This document shows, one piece after another, positions 1 through 30,603 of a stretch of DNA of 64,000 bases. The stretch covers positions 7,130,759 to 7,194,758 of the forward strand of contig NC_135559.1 in assembly GCF_964340395.1 (NCBI RefSeq). Direction: 5' to 3'. Position 1 is the stretch's first letter. The number at the start of each line of letters is the position of its first letter. The translations under genes and the position numbers were made by a program. The DNA comes from Glandiceps talaboti (lineage: Eukaryota; Hemichordata; Enteropneusta; Spengelidae). Below the pieces are notes generated by a model. The model made no database searches. It worked only from the letters and a program-made list of their open reading frames with translations, and was not told the origin of the DNA.

Positions 1-116
1 GTTATCTTGTTAAGTAAACGATTAACAATGATATATATGAAATGGATGAAAGGAAATATGTATATAGCATGTAGAAGACATAATCATGCTTAAATATGTT
101 ATTTTGTCATTTTCAG

Positions 117-3100
117 CTGGTTGAGAAAATGGATAACTTGTACAATATCACAGAGAATCTCCACGGATTCGATGTAAATTTGGAAGAAAGCAAAGAGATG
201 GCTCAAGGTGCGAGTCGAAGGGAAACATTTTCTTAAGCAGAAACTTCCTATTTTAGTTTGCAAATATGTCTTTCTCTAACAACAATAATAAAATATGTTT
301 AAATAAATGCATATCACATTTCGTTTTGTCAGGTCGCTTAATAGTACAGATTTAATTGCTTTATCATCCTACGATAGTGCATTTGTGCCATCGCAAATAC
401 TAGTAATATATTATCATGGAACTGTTACATAGAGAAATTAAAATAAAACAGTGAAATGAATAATTTAAAAATAGTCACCTACCTTAATACGAAATCATAT
501 TATTGGTTCAGATTATTCATGGTTTCATAAAGAGTGAAATTCTTTACCCCTTCCTAATAGGGAACTTGCAAACCCGCCATTTTGAATTTTGCATCATGGG
601 AAATGTGATAATAAATACTAATCAATTAGTATTGTAAACAATGTTGATACATTGTTTGTAACCACAAATAATCAATTCATAGTTACCCTGACCATTGTGG
701 GAGGTTTATTGTATCGGTAGCTCCTGATTAGGTGTTACGATAACCACAGATCATCCCAAAGTCGGAGCATGCTCAGTCTGGATTGCACGTCCCCTATTAA
801 TCGGAACTAACCATGTCTACATTCATTTCTTGTGACTATGTTTAGTCTCAGTAGTTTATATATTTAATTGCATCATGCAGGATTTGTCAACAGTATTAAA
901 ATTATGTACCTCTTGACAGTTGTTTGCATGATAGTTAAGATTTTTTAATTACAATTAGAAAAATAAATCTTACTTTAACATATTCAGACATGCTAAAACG
1001 TTTTTAAAAAAAAAGAAAAAAAAAGATGGTTTAAATTATTTTAAAATATATGGCAATAATTTAACCTGAATACAACATTTGTTAAAAGTAAAAAAAAAGT
1101 TAATACACTTGTTGTAATATTTCACAGCTCTGGTGTCGGTTATTGATAATGTGATGGAGAGCACCTTATCCAATATGAAGTCATCACCTGATAATGACAC
1201 TCTGAGTCCTGTGAATGCCAGAGATTTAACTGAGAAAACCATGAATATTTTGGACAAGACAGCTGATTTTGTTTTGACCAAGATGGAACCTGATAACCAC
1301 CCTGTACTCATCAACACTTCAAGTGTAATGCTTCATATGGAGTCCGGGTCGGTAGAAGGCGTGGGAAACAAGACAGTTGACCTGGGTCATAATAGCGGCT
1401 TTGCAGTTCCATCTGCAGCGACATTATTCCCAATGCTAGAAGCCAATAGTTCTGTATATGCGAAGGTAATTACCACAAATAATTTGGATATTTTCAAACA
1501 GAAAAAAAGTAAATAGTGGACACATTGTATAACATTAAGCAAGCCAATTTTCAAGTCGAACATGTTCAAACTAAATCTTCGGATTTATACCCTGGTCGTT
1601 TTATGCCACTCATCTAAGTTATTGGTTGTGTGGTACTGAATATATGAGACAAAACATTATATATTGCCAGTATTATTATTCCTAATTTTTCATAAACTAT
1701 ACTTCCAGAGGTATAGTTATGTTATTCCCGAATAGTTTTGTTTATTCAGCCAGAGGTACTTGGGACGTAAGGAGTTTGAATCTACTTGTCATCTAACTCC
1801 TATTTTAACACTTTTATTTTCCTTGTCTGCAACCAAATTGCAAATGATTATAAACTATTTTTGTCTGTCGACGTACACAAAACAGTTATTGATTTACATT
1901 GCAGTCTTACAGAATTACTGGCAATCCATTCAGTGGAAGAGGACAGGAGTTTATCTATGACGTACTCGGTTTGACGTTCACCTTTACCAATGGGACTAAG
2001 ATAACTGGTAACCATTCATACACTGTGTTTTAAAACTATAAATGAAATGTTTGCAGTTTTGCGTGGGCCTATTGAATAATTTGTATAGTCAAAGGTTGGC
2101 TAATGATAAGTTGGTCAGTTACTTGTTTTCATATGAAATGAGATTGCCACTCCAGGAAATAAAAGCATTTTCATCAACACTGGCTCCTGGCGGATCATTT
2201 CATGATTATAAATCACTAAGTTATAACTTATTCTTTCTTGGGCTAGCTTAGCCACATGTTATCATGATACGCCATAGAAAATTTGTAAGCATTTGGACTG
2301 AGTCCCTGTTATGCATACAACCTGAAACATTACAAGGAATTTACGACAGATTCGCGGTTTGCCTTCACAGTAACTGACACAAAGGAAGATATTGGTGTTT
2401 GGTTAGGCAGACAGTCATCTAGAAGTTACCATGGTGAAAATGTGATGGTTACCGTCTCTGACGATTGGAAGAATTACACCTGGAGTGGACAGGTAAATAT
2501 CAAAATATTGTGATACAGTACACTATCAGTTGGTATCTCATTCTCAATCATGACATTTATAATGTTGACAAGATATCAATTTAATCATTCATCTGTACAT
2601 ATGAAGTCCCTATATGAATGTACACCTCACACAAACCAATCTGAAAACAGTATAGAATGTATACCCTGGTCGTTCTATATACATGTATCATGAAAGTGTT
2701 ATTGCTTCTAGATCTGTGGTGCTCATGAGTAAAAGAATACAAAGCTGCCACCATTTTGCTCATCTTTCATAAATGATATTTTTGATGCTATATTGATATT
2801 ATTTTCAAATGTATTTCTTCCTTAAACAAGAAAATACTTGTGATTTCATTGTTTAGTCACCGCTTGTCTTTAGACTCGCACTGACAAAAAGCCTGCTGTG
2901 TCACCTGTATTTACCTGGTCTGAATGATTACAAATATTTGGGAAAGATATCTGAATAGCATAATATATATGAACAAAACATATGCAACCTGTATTCTATG
3001 ATCCTAGAGTGAGAACGTGTCTGGCCAACGTATCTGACTAATTCATTATTGTGAAAATTACTGGTCTAATATTTAACTTTTGTCATTTAAAGTTATGAAC

Positions 3101-4238
3101 TATGAATGCAACTACCAAAGCAACTCCGTTTATGCCGTAATCCTACAAAGAAAGGGCTCACCTGTATATCGAGGCTAGACATTCTGAGACACAAACAAAA
3201 TGGGGAATTTCATAGCTCTTGTCTCATCATGGCCAAGGGTTTAAGAGGTGTGAAGGCCCATACTTTATTGCCTCACCTGAGTGTACAGGAGAACATTTAA
3301 TTCTCAGCTAGCCTATCTTTATAGCTCTATTATTAAGACATGCTATGCCAGATAAGTAAAAATTATTTTTCCCGATCCTTAACCACAACAGAAATACCAC
3401 TAAGATAAAATCTGACCCTCGTCTTCATTCTCCTTTAATAGAGTGTTTGCTTATAGTATACAATATTTCAGGTTTCCACACTATTTGCTGCCCTGCAACT
3501 AACTATTGTTGGTCCAACACCCATTCTGGCAAACACAACCGTTAAAATGTACTACGAGAACCCACATAGAAACATCAGTGAGTGGATATACACGGCAGCC
3601 GTCACAATAAATGGTACAGCGTTCGATGTATTCGTCCCAGAACATGAAATTTGGTACACTGGAAATTATACATTCAATTTTGACTTGCCTGCAGGTAAGT
3701 GACGTCACAAAGAGGGAGAGAATTGTTATTTTGTTCAAATATCTACGCAAACAGGAATTAATTAAAATATTCTAGCGCTAATGTTCATGTTAATGTTCTT
3801 GAAGCAATCGCTAAGTCATAATAAAGGGAGGAATATTGAAACATTATTTCACTAAACAACCTACCACCCCTAAGCCAGTTATTCAATTTGCAAATCAATC
3901 TATTTGACAAATAACGAGCAATATTTTACCACTGCAGGTATTCAGACCAACTTTACAGTGGGTATGGCTCAGCACAGATGTGACTATTGGAGTGATGATG
4001 AAGGACGATGGAGACAAGATGTATGCCGGGTAAGATGACATAAATACATATACATGACTGGATACACAAACAGATTAATGTTGTAACTAATATTGGTTTT
4101 ATACGATATTTCACGGTTTACATCGAAGAATGAACATAGCAAGAGCGCAACTATGTTCTAATTTTAGCACAACTGAACTTAGGTTCAGTAGTACTATAAC
4201 CATGACGAAATGTCTGTGTGTGGATGTGTGTGTGTGTG

Positions 4239-4318
<80 letters not shown>

Positions 4319-4926
4319 TATGTGTATGTGTGTGAAAGAACAGAATCACAGACAAGTGAAAAAACATTCAACACATTTATGCAAATATGCCTAGAAACGA
4401 GACCAGGCCAATAGCAACAGCCATATGGCGATTTATATGGTAAATTTAAAGGTAAACACGAGGGCTGGATAGGTAACTAGAAAAAATGAACATCAACACA
4501 CAGTGTATACCTAGCATGGATCAGTATGTGGATAAACATTTTGAAGAGAAGTGTAGAGTTGTGCTACAACGTCATTGGAGCTATGTTTTTCAATAACTTC
4601 ACAATGAGATTGAAAAATGTCATATTAACTTGCTGATAACACTGCAACATTTGTAGTGGGTGGCAATTTAACATCTTAAGCAGGCGTGTAATTTACAGTC
4701 TTTGTGTGTATAGCAATATATGATACATTGGAGTTGGGGATCGCATCGCGTACACACAGCTGTAATTTACAATGTATATCCTGATAAAATGATATTATAG
4801 GTTTATATCTCCATGTATAACGCTTTACTTTGTGACGCTTTACTGATGTTTTTCTGTTTTATCTCTTAGGTGTCTCCAAGATCTAATAACAACGCCACAT
4901 TATGCCTGTGTAATCGCCTGACTTAA
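117..4926 (+). CDS. PKD1/REJ-like ectodomain protein, 3' part, ending at the GPS motif
   Basis: Seven exons join in one open frame: 117-207, 1128-1465, 1905-2007, 2350-2492, 3472-3694, 3938-4029 and 4870-4926 (about 348 aa, 5' part outside the window). All have AG acceptors and GT donors. The order resembles the REJ-to-GPS stretch of polycystin-1 and sperm receptor for egg jelly proteins: a helical stretch (VEKMDNLYNITENL), a Ser/Asn-rich linker, beta-rich segments with many N-glycosylation sequons, then a GPS-like end with CDYW, a downstream Trp and Cys, and CLCNRLT. Known GPS motifs end C-x-C-x-H-L-T, are cut between L and T, and are followed by membrane segments. Here the His is Arg and TAA follows the Thr directly, so no membrane part is encoded. 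The product may be a secreted ectodomain, or the gene may be truncated. The family call is from motif memory, not alignment. Confidence 0.68.
1588..1758 (+). repeat. Dispersed repeat, copy 1
   Basis: It shares ordered blocks with 57225-57400: TGGTCGTTYTAYGCCAC, CCTAATTTTTCATAAACTAT and GAGGTATAGTTATGTTATTCCC. No coding potential seen. Confidence 0.4.
4212..4333. repeat. TG and TCTG microsatellite
   Basis: A (TG)n - (TCTG)n - (TG)n compound tract in the last intron of the PKD1/REJ-like gene. Confidence 0.95.
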
Positions 4927-5044
4927 TTTATTACATCACTTAGTGATATTGGCACCATGACATTGGGAACAGAATCGATGGTTGAAATCAGCATTTTGTT
5001 GGCTGTACATGACATGACACGATGCATACATAATCCATCAATGC

Positions 5045-5211
5045 ATGTATGTATGTATGTATGTATGTATGTATGTATGTATGTATGTATGTATGTATGT
5101 ATGTATGTATGTATGTATGTATGTATGTATGTATGTATGTTACGTACGTACGCACATACATACATACATACATACATACATACATACATACATACATACA
5201 TACATACATAC
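5045..5211. repeat. (ATGT)n facing (ACAT)n, inverted microsatellite
   Basis: About 96 bp of ATGT, a TACGTACGTACGC centre, then about 55 bp of ACAT, the reverse complement. It can fold into one long hairpin in the 3' UTR region. Confidence 0.95.
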
Positions 5212-5321
5212 AATGTGGAAGTAACCGGTACTACTACTTGAATCTAATGAATATTTTAAGCCATCGGATTGTTATGCAGATGAATAGTTAATGTGTATAC
5301 TTGTATAATATTGTTATTAAT

Positions 5322-5327
5322 AATAAA
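5322..5327 (+). promoter_or_regulatory. Likely polyadenylation signal of the PKD1/REJ-like gene
   Basis: This is the first AATAAA after the stop at 4926. It lies about 400 bases downstream, beyond an (ATGT)n/(ACAT)n repeat that would then be in the 3' UTR. Confidence 0.4.
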
Positions 5328-5557
5328 AATCGCCCTTTGAAATGTTTTATGTCTCGAATTGTCATTTTAATTGGAAAGATGAAGTCATGCATGGTTTAGT
5401 TTCTTATCGATAACAAAATAATATTGAAACTGGGGCAGATAAAACTAATAAAGTAATTGAATGATTTGCACGAAAGTGAACGAGTGGAAAAAATGTATGA
5501 AGGGGCAATTAAGCTAATGGCCTTGATGTCAATCTGAGTATGGGAGGGTAATAACAG

Positions 5558-5575
5558 TGTTGTGTGTGTGTGGGG

Positions 5576-5617
<42 letters not shown>

Positions 5618-5646
5618 GAGAGAGAGAGAGAGAGAGGGAGAGAGGG
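5558..5646. repeat. GT, GA and GACA compound microsatellite
   Basis: A short GT run followed by (GA)n and (GACA)n. Confidence 0.95.
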
Positions 5647-6807
5647 ATGTCTCACCTTAGAATTCGGGGTCTGGATGGTTTTTGGATTGTTAAAACCAAT
5701 TTTAGGCTATTCCTACAGTACCATCATGCATTAGAGAAACTACTCTCTATAATATTTGGCTGAACTATTCAAAAACAGCTTTATATCAATTTTATAATGA
5801 AAGGTAGAGGGTGGGGGGGGGGGGAAATGGGGGTTTGAGGCCGAGATGTGTCCACCTCTCATGGGGTTGCCAGGGGATCTCCTCATAGAAGCTCTAGGTC
5901 TTTTCTACTCTTAAAGGCAATGTTTCGGCTATTTAGATTATTTTGAGCAATCATTACCCAGCTTAATAAGACAGCGCCATCATGTGCCAGTATCTACTCT
6001 TTATACACAGGGTAGAAATGTCATAAAATGTACCAGATGTAAACTGAGCACCTTCCATAAGGGAACCACCAATTATTAAAATTAAACTAAAAAACCCTGG
6101 TATAAACAAATTTGTGTTGCTGAGGAGAACTATGAACTTGGTATACACCATGATAATTTTTATTTCTGAACCATGTATACGTGTGAACCATGGTTAACCT
6201 CAAATGAATCTTCGAAGAGCATGAAGTGAACTGTAAGTTCACGTAATGTGTTCGATCCGGTAACGAAGCTGAAAAAAAAGGTTTCAGTTTGAGTGAGATG
6301 AAATGGTGACATGGGTCCAGCGATGTGGTGTATTTATTTATCGCTTCGGCCGTGAAGGAAGATGCTTCACCAGAATGGCCGTGCTATTGATGGAGACCTT
6401 TTGTAATCAATTCTATTAATAAGTAACCAATGACGTGTATAAGTAATGATAATATTTCGTAGTTTCTAAACTCTCCAAGACGGCACATGAAAGTGGTGAA
6501 ACGTTTTGCATACGATGTGTTATATTCAAATTTGACAAGTAAGGCGTAATTTAGCTGAAAACCCACTCAACTTTGCAATTCAGATGCCTACAATATAATA
6601 CAGTCGACATGTTCGAATCATGGACGCCATCTTGCCATATATACATACGCATTTGTCTTCATTGCTTTCTCTTACGGAATTGAACTTCGTAAAGGTATAA
6701 CTCAATTGAAATGTAGACACTAGAGCCAAAGGGAAGATCTATATAGTATTTGTATACTCACCAAACGTTTCGGATTTGGTCTGCTCGACCCGCTAATTTG
6801 GGCAGAC

Positions 6808-6952
6808 TAGAACGAGTTTAAAGTTGGCGTCAGATTCAGATTGCGTCATATTGAGTGTCATATTAAGCATCTGATGCTGAATATGACGCTCAATATGACG
6901 CTAGCTGAATCTGAATCTGAATCTGACGCCAACTTTATACTCGACAGACTAG
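6808..6952. repeat. Foldback palindrome
   Basis: The two halves, AAAGTTGGCGTCAGATTCAG...ATATT and its reverse complement, form a nearly continuous stem of about 60 bp around a short centre (GCATCTGATGCT). Outer sequence GACTAG recurs on both sides. It looks like a foldback element or MITE. A CTGAAT/ATTCAG triplication lengthens the right arm. Confidence 0.7.
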
Positions 6953-7109
6953 ACGCAATATCATAAAACCATTGACAGCGACCGGCCGCTGAGGGCAGCC
7001 TTCCGAGTTTACTCAAATTAATATAGCGTAATTATATTAATTCATATTGTCTTAACAGTTTAAAGTACATGAACAAACGTATTTTCTTATGTTTGATGAA
7101 TATACTAAT

Positions 7110-7395
7110 TTGTTATTGAAATTGAAGTATGGAGTCTTAAGATATTGCTTAATTATTTGATTTCATTAATATGCAAATTTCTCTAATTAAACATGAACCG
7201 ATCTGGCTCAAAACCTAATCAGATCTAGCTATTACCCTAAAGATTATATATTCCAAATTTCATTACAATTGAGACAGCCGAATTTTAGAAAATGATGACA
7301 CAGACACACACACACAGACAGACAGACACACAGACAGACAGACAGGCAGACAGACATTTGTATTTTAATACCTCCCGTACCCTTACGGGAGGTAA
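7110..7395 (-). repeat. Dispersed repeat with CCTCCCGTA hairpin and CTGT tract
   Basis: The hairpin CCTCCCGTA/TACGGGAGG (7374-7393) is followed in minus orientation by a CTGT tract, then AT-rich unique sequence with AATGAAATTTGG and TTTGCATATTAATGA. The arrangement parallels 48455-48640 on the plus strand (TCTCCC, CTACCTGTATCTGT, AAACTACTACTCC, TGCATATTCATGAG). Confidence 0.45.
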
Positions 7396-7639
7396 AAATG
7401 ACATCCTCACAGTATGAGGTCATCGCAACTGATTGTTTTGTCATTGGTACAGGCGTTTCTCTACTCTGAGAGTATTTCAATGTAATTTTTATGCTGTTCA
7501 CAGACTTTAAGGTAATCATTTCACAGCTTTTAAAGACAGTGCTATCTTACATCAACAATTCATCTTTATACATAAGGTTGATGCTTTTGGAAGTACATCA
7601 AATCTAAAAGGAAGGATAACATCGGGATAGCTGGCATCA

Positions 7640-8244
7640 AGGAACGAGGGATTTTACATTAGGACATCAAAGTAAAAGCCAACTTAATAAATAAACAGTT
7701 TAAATCAGTCTTCACCAAGGAAAACCCAGACGAGCCAATGCCAACTATGCCACAAAACTACCCATCTATCACTGACATCAATATAGTGTAGAAGGTGTAG
7801 AGAAGCTACTAAGAAATGTAAACATCGGCAAAGCATCTGGCCCAGACAATATACCAAACTTCATTCTTAAAACCTGTGCTTCAGAATTAGCACCAGCCAT
7901 CACTGAAATATTCCAGTTCAGCCTTGATACCGGGACATTGCCAGTGGATTGGAGAAATGCGAACATCTCCCCTGTCTTTAAAAAGGGAAACAGACACATT
8001 GCAAGTAATTACAGACCTATCTCGCTGACATGTGTATGTTGCAAATTACTTGAACACATCATCTGTCGACACATACTAGATTATCTAGAGCTCCAATGAA
8101 TTATCTCACCCTTGTAACACGGTTTCCGTAGTGGCCACTCATGTGAAAGTCAATTAGTAACCACCATGCATGATATTATATCAACTTTCCATAAAAAAAT
8201 ACAGACAGACCTTGCAATATTAGATTTTACCAAGGCATTTCACA

Positions 8245-8250
<6 letters not shown>
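7640..8250 (+). pseudogene. Broken non-LTR retrotransposon (LINE) reverse transcriptase
   Basis: One frame reads QFKSVFTKENPDEP, a frame change near 7790, then GVEKLLRNVNIGKASGPDN, LPVDWRNANISPVFKKGN, NYRPISLTCVCCKLLEHII, and after two stops HGFRSGHSCESQL and LAILDFTKAF. KASGPDNIP and YRPISLT are landmark motifs of jockey/CR1-type reverse transcriptases. The catalytic YADD region is absent because the copy ends at a CA repeat. It is dead by stops and truncation. Confidence 0.85.
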
Positions 8251-8283
<33 letters not shown>

Positions 8284-8910
8284 GCAGACACAGACAGTGT
8301 TTAGGGAGGTACATGCATGGAAAGAATAATATAATCATATTGTCTCTTTCCAAAGAGGCTGTCACATCCATCTACACTTGCCCTTGTCCAGTCCAAGCGT
8401 AAACCTTGCGGTATATATAATATCACCTTGACCAATCCTTTATATACTAGCATGGACGGTTGGACGGTTGATGCTGGATTTTCTAATTTAGGCCAAAATT
8501 GGAAATTGTACTGATACTAAATTGTATTTACACACATGTGTTGTGTTGATATAGTCGATTTGACCTTTGCCAAGTGAAGTTTGTTTGACTGTCAATATTA
8601 TGCTTAAAATGAATAAAGTTTTCATTACTCTGAGCTCAACCGTTTATATAATTATAATGACGTAATATTAGCCGTGACACATTATCAATGGTCAATAAGA
8701 GGAACATTGATGTGTCTGATTCGAGGTCTCACAATTTGAAAACGTAGTTTTGGCTGGGTTTGATTAAATTTACCACACTGTAAGTAGGTAACGTGTCGTT
8801 CAGTTTGACTCTACCGTACAACGCAGGTTTTCCACGAGTACTCCGATTTCCTCCTGCACTAACACTGAACCAAATGAGCCTATAAATGAGACTAGCTTCC
8901 GTTGGTCATC

Positions 8911-9210
<300 letters not shown>

Positions 9211-10166
9211 TCAACTACGTATTAACATGGTCGCTCAAACAAAACCTTGTTTCTGACCAGATATTTGTATCAATTTACGAAATACGTTCTCCCATCTGAA
9301 CTCTTAACTCATATATACAAATAAATGAAATCAACGTGGTCGTTTGTACATAGAATGGGTATGAGCTTGCTTGGAGATCGCGACAGGACGTCAAAAAACA
9401 CAAACACTTCTGTAAAGTAAATACATAAGTTAATCCTTGCACTACCAATATTTTGAATACAAAGGAAAATGAATATTGTCTGTCCCGAATTATTATCGGG
9501 TCAGCTTTAAGAATTCAATAATAATTTTAAAACATTCATCTTATAAAATGTACACTGATCGCTTCTTAGTCATGAAAATGTATCACATTACCCTTTGTTG
9601 AACGGTCAAGGCCAAAAAGCTTTCAACCTCCGTCATAAGTTCTAAAAATAAAGTCCCTCAAGGGAATGCTTGAGAACGATAATAATTACATATTATCCAG
9701 GGGTGCATGAATCTATTTTAAATTGTATTCATTTTCTCATTTAGATATTTAACGCCGTATAAAATTGGAATGAAATGGTGGGAAGAAATCTATTCAATTT
9801 TTCAAGATAACTACTCTATCTATATGAACATTTTGTTGATATTGATGCAAATAATTTGTTAATCGGTTTAATTATATATTGTCCTCATGGGCATGGTTCA
9901 TCTAACTTCGTTTCCTTTCTCATTTGGATGTATAAAATATTCATATCAATTACATCCATTTTTAATGTTCATTATGAATACAGGAAGAAATATGTTCTGA
10001 TATGTTGATCGTAAATTTAACAACATCATTTATTTACCATATATGGATGTATGCAAATAATATGTTAATGCAATTCAGGTCTTCGCAGTTCTGTGAGTAA
10101 TCTATCTTTCTAATTCTATCACATAAAGCTTACTTATTCTACAATCCTACGGGAATATCTCGAGTT

Positions 10167-27125
<16,959 letters not shown>

Positions 27126-27740
27126 AAAGGTCATAGGTTTTCAATGAGTTGATAGGGAAGACATATGTATTGTTTTCACCATAGGGGGACATTTGATGGC
27201 ACTTTAGGTGTCTGGGTTTTTTTGTGATCGGAATTTCTCCCAGCAATTTTCCTTTTATGCAGACACATGCACACAGGACACAATTCTACAGAACTCCATT
27301 CAGCTTTAGGAGTAGGCTGTGTGGCAGGGCAATGTTGCGCTCTCAGTATCACGTTACTGTGGAACTGTCAAGGCTTTAATTTCCCAGTCAGTTCACAGGC
27401 TATCCTGGGGTGTCTATTCTTGTGTATACTATGGAGACGTATTATCTTTGTAGTATGTTTTACTCACATGTGTATAGTAAAGACATTATTAACTGGTCAC
27501 AGAGAGATGATTCAGTGAATATTCCAATGTTATAAAATCACCAGACGTTCGCCATTTGAAAATGTAAATTACTTTTAAACACCGTTTACATCTGAACGGA
27601 AATTCAAGAGCTCGAATGAACTTATCTACTTATCGTACTGTTCAGACGTATCACTGTAAGATATCGCCGTTTCTATTTTAAATATTTATACGTCGATAGC
27701 AACGTTAATTAGAGAAAAGAAAAGTGAACACGTCTACATA

Positions 27741-27746
27741 AATAAA
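27741..27746 (+). promoter_or_regulatory. Possible polyadenylation signal of gene A
   Basis: This is the first AATAAA I see after the stop at 27125, implying a 3' UTR of about 600 bases. A second lies near 27888. Confidence 0.35.
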
Positions 27747-28293
27747 TGATTAATTCATTATTGGGAAATGTGGCGAAATTATGTTGAAATACACATAAAT
27801 ACGGTATTTCGTTTTAGCATTTAAATGCTATTAAATGATTATCAAGATCAGTCAGCCTGATAACAAAATTCCATGTTGACATGGACATAATAAAAATAAC
27901 ACACAAATATCCCTAACACAATGTCTTCTTGGATGTTAACATGTTTATTTTATGATTATTTTTATTGTGTCTTTCTCAACATGAAACCTGACAAGTCTCC
28001 TGATAAATTGTTTAATAGCATTTGTAATGATGTAGTATACTTTATTCACATGTGCATGGTAAAGACATTGAATTAATGTTAAATTGCAATTTAAAAATAG
28101 TTTCACTTTCGACTTTGCTCTGACCATGATTCGCCTTGGAATACACAGTAGTGAAATATATATTTAATCGCTAAGGTCATTATATTATGAGTAACGCCCA
28201 CATATTGTAAACACTGACAGCTCTATATAAGCAACTTAAATGAAAGCATGAAGGTTATCATATCAGACAAGAATATTTAGATTATCCATAAAC

Positions 28294-28350
28294 ATATATA
28301 TATATAACTTGGTGAGTATCAGTTATATATATATAACTTGGTGAGTATCA
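28294..28350 (+). repeat. About 29-bp unit tandem duplication
   Basis: The TATATATAACTTGGTGAG unit with a GTATCA end occurs twice, just before a long AT repeat. Confidence 0.75.
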
Positions 28351-28394
28351 ATCTGCTAAGACATTGCTCTATACCGCAGTGGCAGAGCGCAATA

Positions 28395-28396
<2 letters not shown>

Positions 28397-28488
<92 letters not shown>

Positions 28489-28512
28489 TATATATATATA
28501 TCTATATATATC
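28397..28512. repeat. AT microsatellite
   Basis: (AT)n in the A-B intergenic region. Confidence 0.95.
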
Positions 28513-29505
28513 CTATTATCTTTATGTAGTTTTGCATAAAGGTTGTATTAATGCTTAATTTCCACTAGGTTAAAAAACTATACAACTGAAACTATAAAAT
28601 GACCAAACCACAAAATACATTAAAGCAGACCTGAGAACTTAAGTAGTTGATAAAAGAGCTAATCGCGTTTGACCTCAGTCAATGGAAATAATAGACAATA
28701 TACACAACTTTACAGCAGGAAAAACTTACAAATAATCATAATAATAATGACCATGGTATAGATCTTATAACTTGTTATGATAAATAGTAAAACATATTAA
28801 TAAAAGATGGCATCTATTATTGGTTCAGGTGGTATTTCTTGAGGTCTGTTTTAAATTTATTCTGACAAGTACCTCTTTTATATGAAGCCTATGTATTCCA
28901 AATTTTAGCACCAGTAAATGTTGTGCAGAATTGAGTATCCTTGGAGACACATATCGAAAACAATACACATATCGAAAGTATGGAGATGGCTTCTTTTCAT
29001 TTTGATGAACTATTATTCAATACAATAAGCTTTGCACAATGTAATATCTAATGATGTAATGCAGTTTTTCGGAAAATAAAGAACTGTGGAAAAAGGAGAT
29101 CTGATGAAGGTGTGTTGAGAGTAAAAGGAATAGTGATGTGTGTGTATGCGTGCGTGCGTGCATGTGCAAATAATGGCATTCGAAAATACTACATACACCA
29201 TTGTTATCTTACATGCTAGCCTGATATGCGGAGCCAAAGAAAGTATGTCAACTTTAAATATTTGCAAACGATACAGAAAAATCTTTTGAATGAATTAGTT
29301 TTGAATTGGCAGAAGGAAAAATCGTTCTTTAATTTCAAATTGTCAGTAGAACAGTAATTGTGGATATTTATTAATGTTATACATGCCATTGATGTGTTAT
29401 CATTGTTGTGATATGGCCATACAGTCGCTAAAACGTACTGTATGACATATGTGGAGTGCACAGAGCAAGGGTGGACAGGCAGACATCATCATTACACTAC
29501 TTTAA

Positions 29506-29846
29506 GCCAAAAAAGAGCATAGTTTGTTTCTGGTCAGTGCACGCATCACTTAAATACCCTTGCGTCGGTCTTTTGTTTAAGTGTCGTGTGTGTTTGTCCA
29601 GCCCATACAAAAATATAATCTGCTTCACTGAAGACAACTCCAGAGGCAATCATGAACAAGAAAATGACATCTGCCCCCCCCCCCCCCCCCCAAACACACA
29701 CATATTCACACTTAAAAAACAGTAACTGCCATAAATAGTAGATCGAGTGACAGGTTTGTTGAGAATAAAAAAAATTAGCGTCGTCGCACCACATTAGACA
29801 AAATGCTCTGACCAGAAACAATTGTATATTTGTTTGTTTTTTGGCC
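29506..29846 (-). mobile_element. MITE family copy 3 (intergenic A-B)
   Basis: Inverted ends GCCAAAAAAG/TTGTTTCTGGTCAG and CTGACCAGAAACAA/TTTTTTGGCC, flanked by TTA-like triplets. The interior matches copy 2 and contains a C run at about 29671-29689. Confidence 0.72.
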
Positions 29847-30523
29847 TTAGGGAAGATAAATTAAGGGCTTTGAATAAAGGGTTTAAAGGCATAGTGATAA
29901 GTTGTCTGCCTTTCATTCATTGTTTATTGACAGTCACTTAAGGCAAGGTCATAACAAGGACGATGGTTGTCGTTCTCACTATACGAAAAGTCAAATATAC
30001 CCACCTTTACCCTACCTGTGACCCACCTAACTACCATCTCTGTCAAGGGGTAGTACGAGACGAACTGACACCTTAGACTGTTTACAGCCCCCAGGGGAGA
30101 GATCACCGGGAGTAAATTAAGTAAAAGGTGTAACTACGTCTCTCACTCGCCACATTTACACATCCTCTGCTAAAGATTTACCCAGGTGGAAAGACATGGT
30201 CAAATATGACTTTTCGTACAGTGTCTAGTTAAACAAATTGGTAGTCTATGAACTTAGATATTTCTGTGCCCAAGGGCATATAGGTAATATTGTAAATCAT
30301 GTAAATTATCATAGATAATCGACCAGTTATTTGAATTATTTATATTTCTCCCAGTAAGGTTACTCCACATACATTCAATTTGTTAAAATAGTCCGTCAGT
30401 ACGATTTTCATCGCCATGGGGATGCTGACTATCTAACTTTCGAAATAATCTCATGCTACCATGGAAACCAGAGCCGGCTTGACACGTACCCCTTTTAAGC
30501 CTTTTATATGTATATGTGATTTA

Positions 30524-30603
30524 TTGTGTTATACGTAAGAATGATTGCTTAGTATGTATTATTTTGTGTTATACGTAAGAATGATTGCTTCGTATGTATT
30601 ATT
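30524..30603 (+). repeat. 40-bp unit tandem duplication
   Basis: Two copies of a 40-bp unit (TTGTGTTATACGTAAGAATG...) differ at one base (TTAG/TTCG). Confidence 0.85.

Noticed and set aside
4923-5291. Long YVCM/IHTY repeat open frames, also at 47179-47459, 51265-51891 and 61827-62182
   Set aside because: They are translations of tetranucleotide microsatellites with no start context, splice support or conservation.
27267-27518. Open frame of 83 codons after gene A
   Set aside because: It lies in the likely 3' UTR, matches no family I know and has no counterpart after genes B or D.
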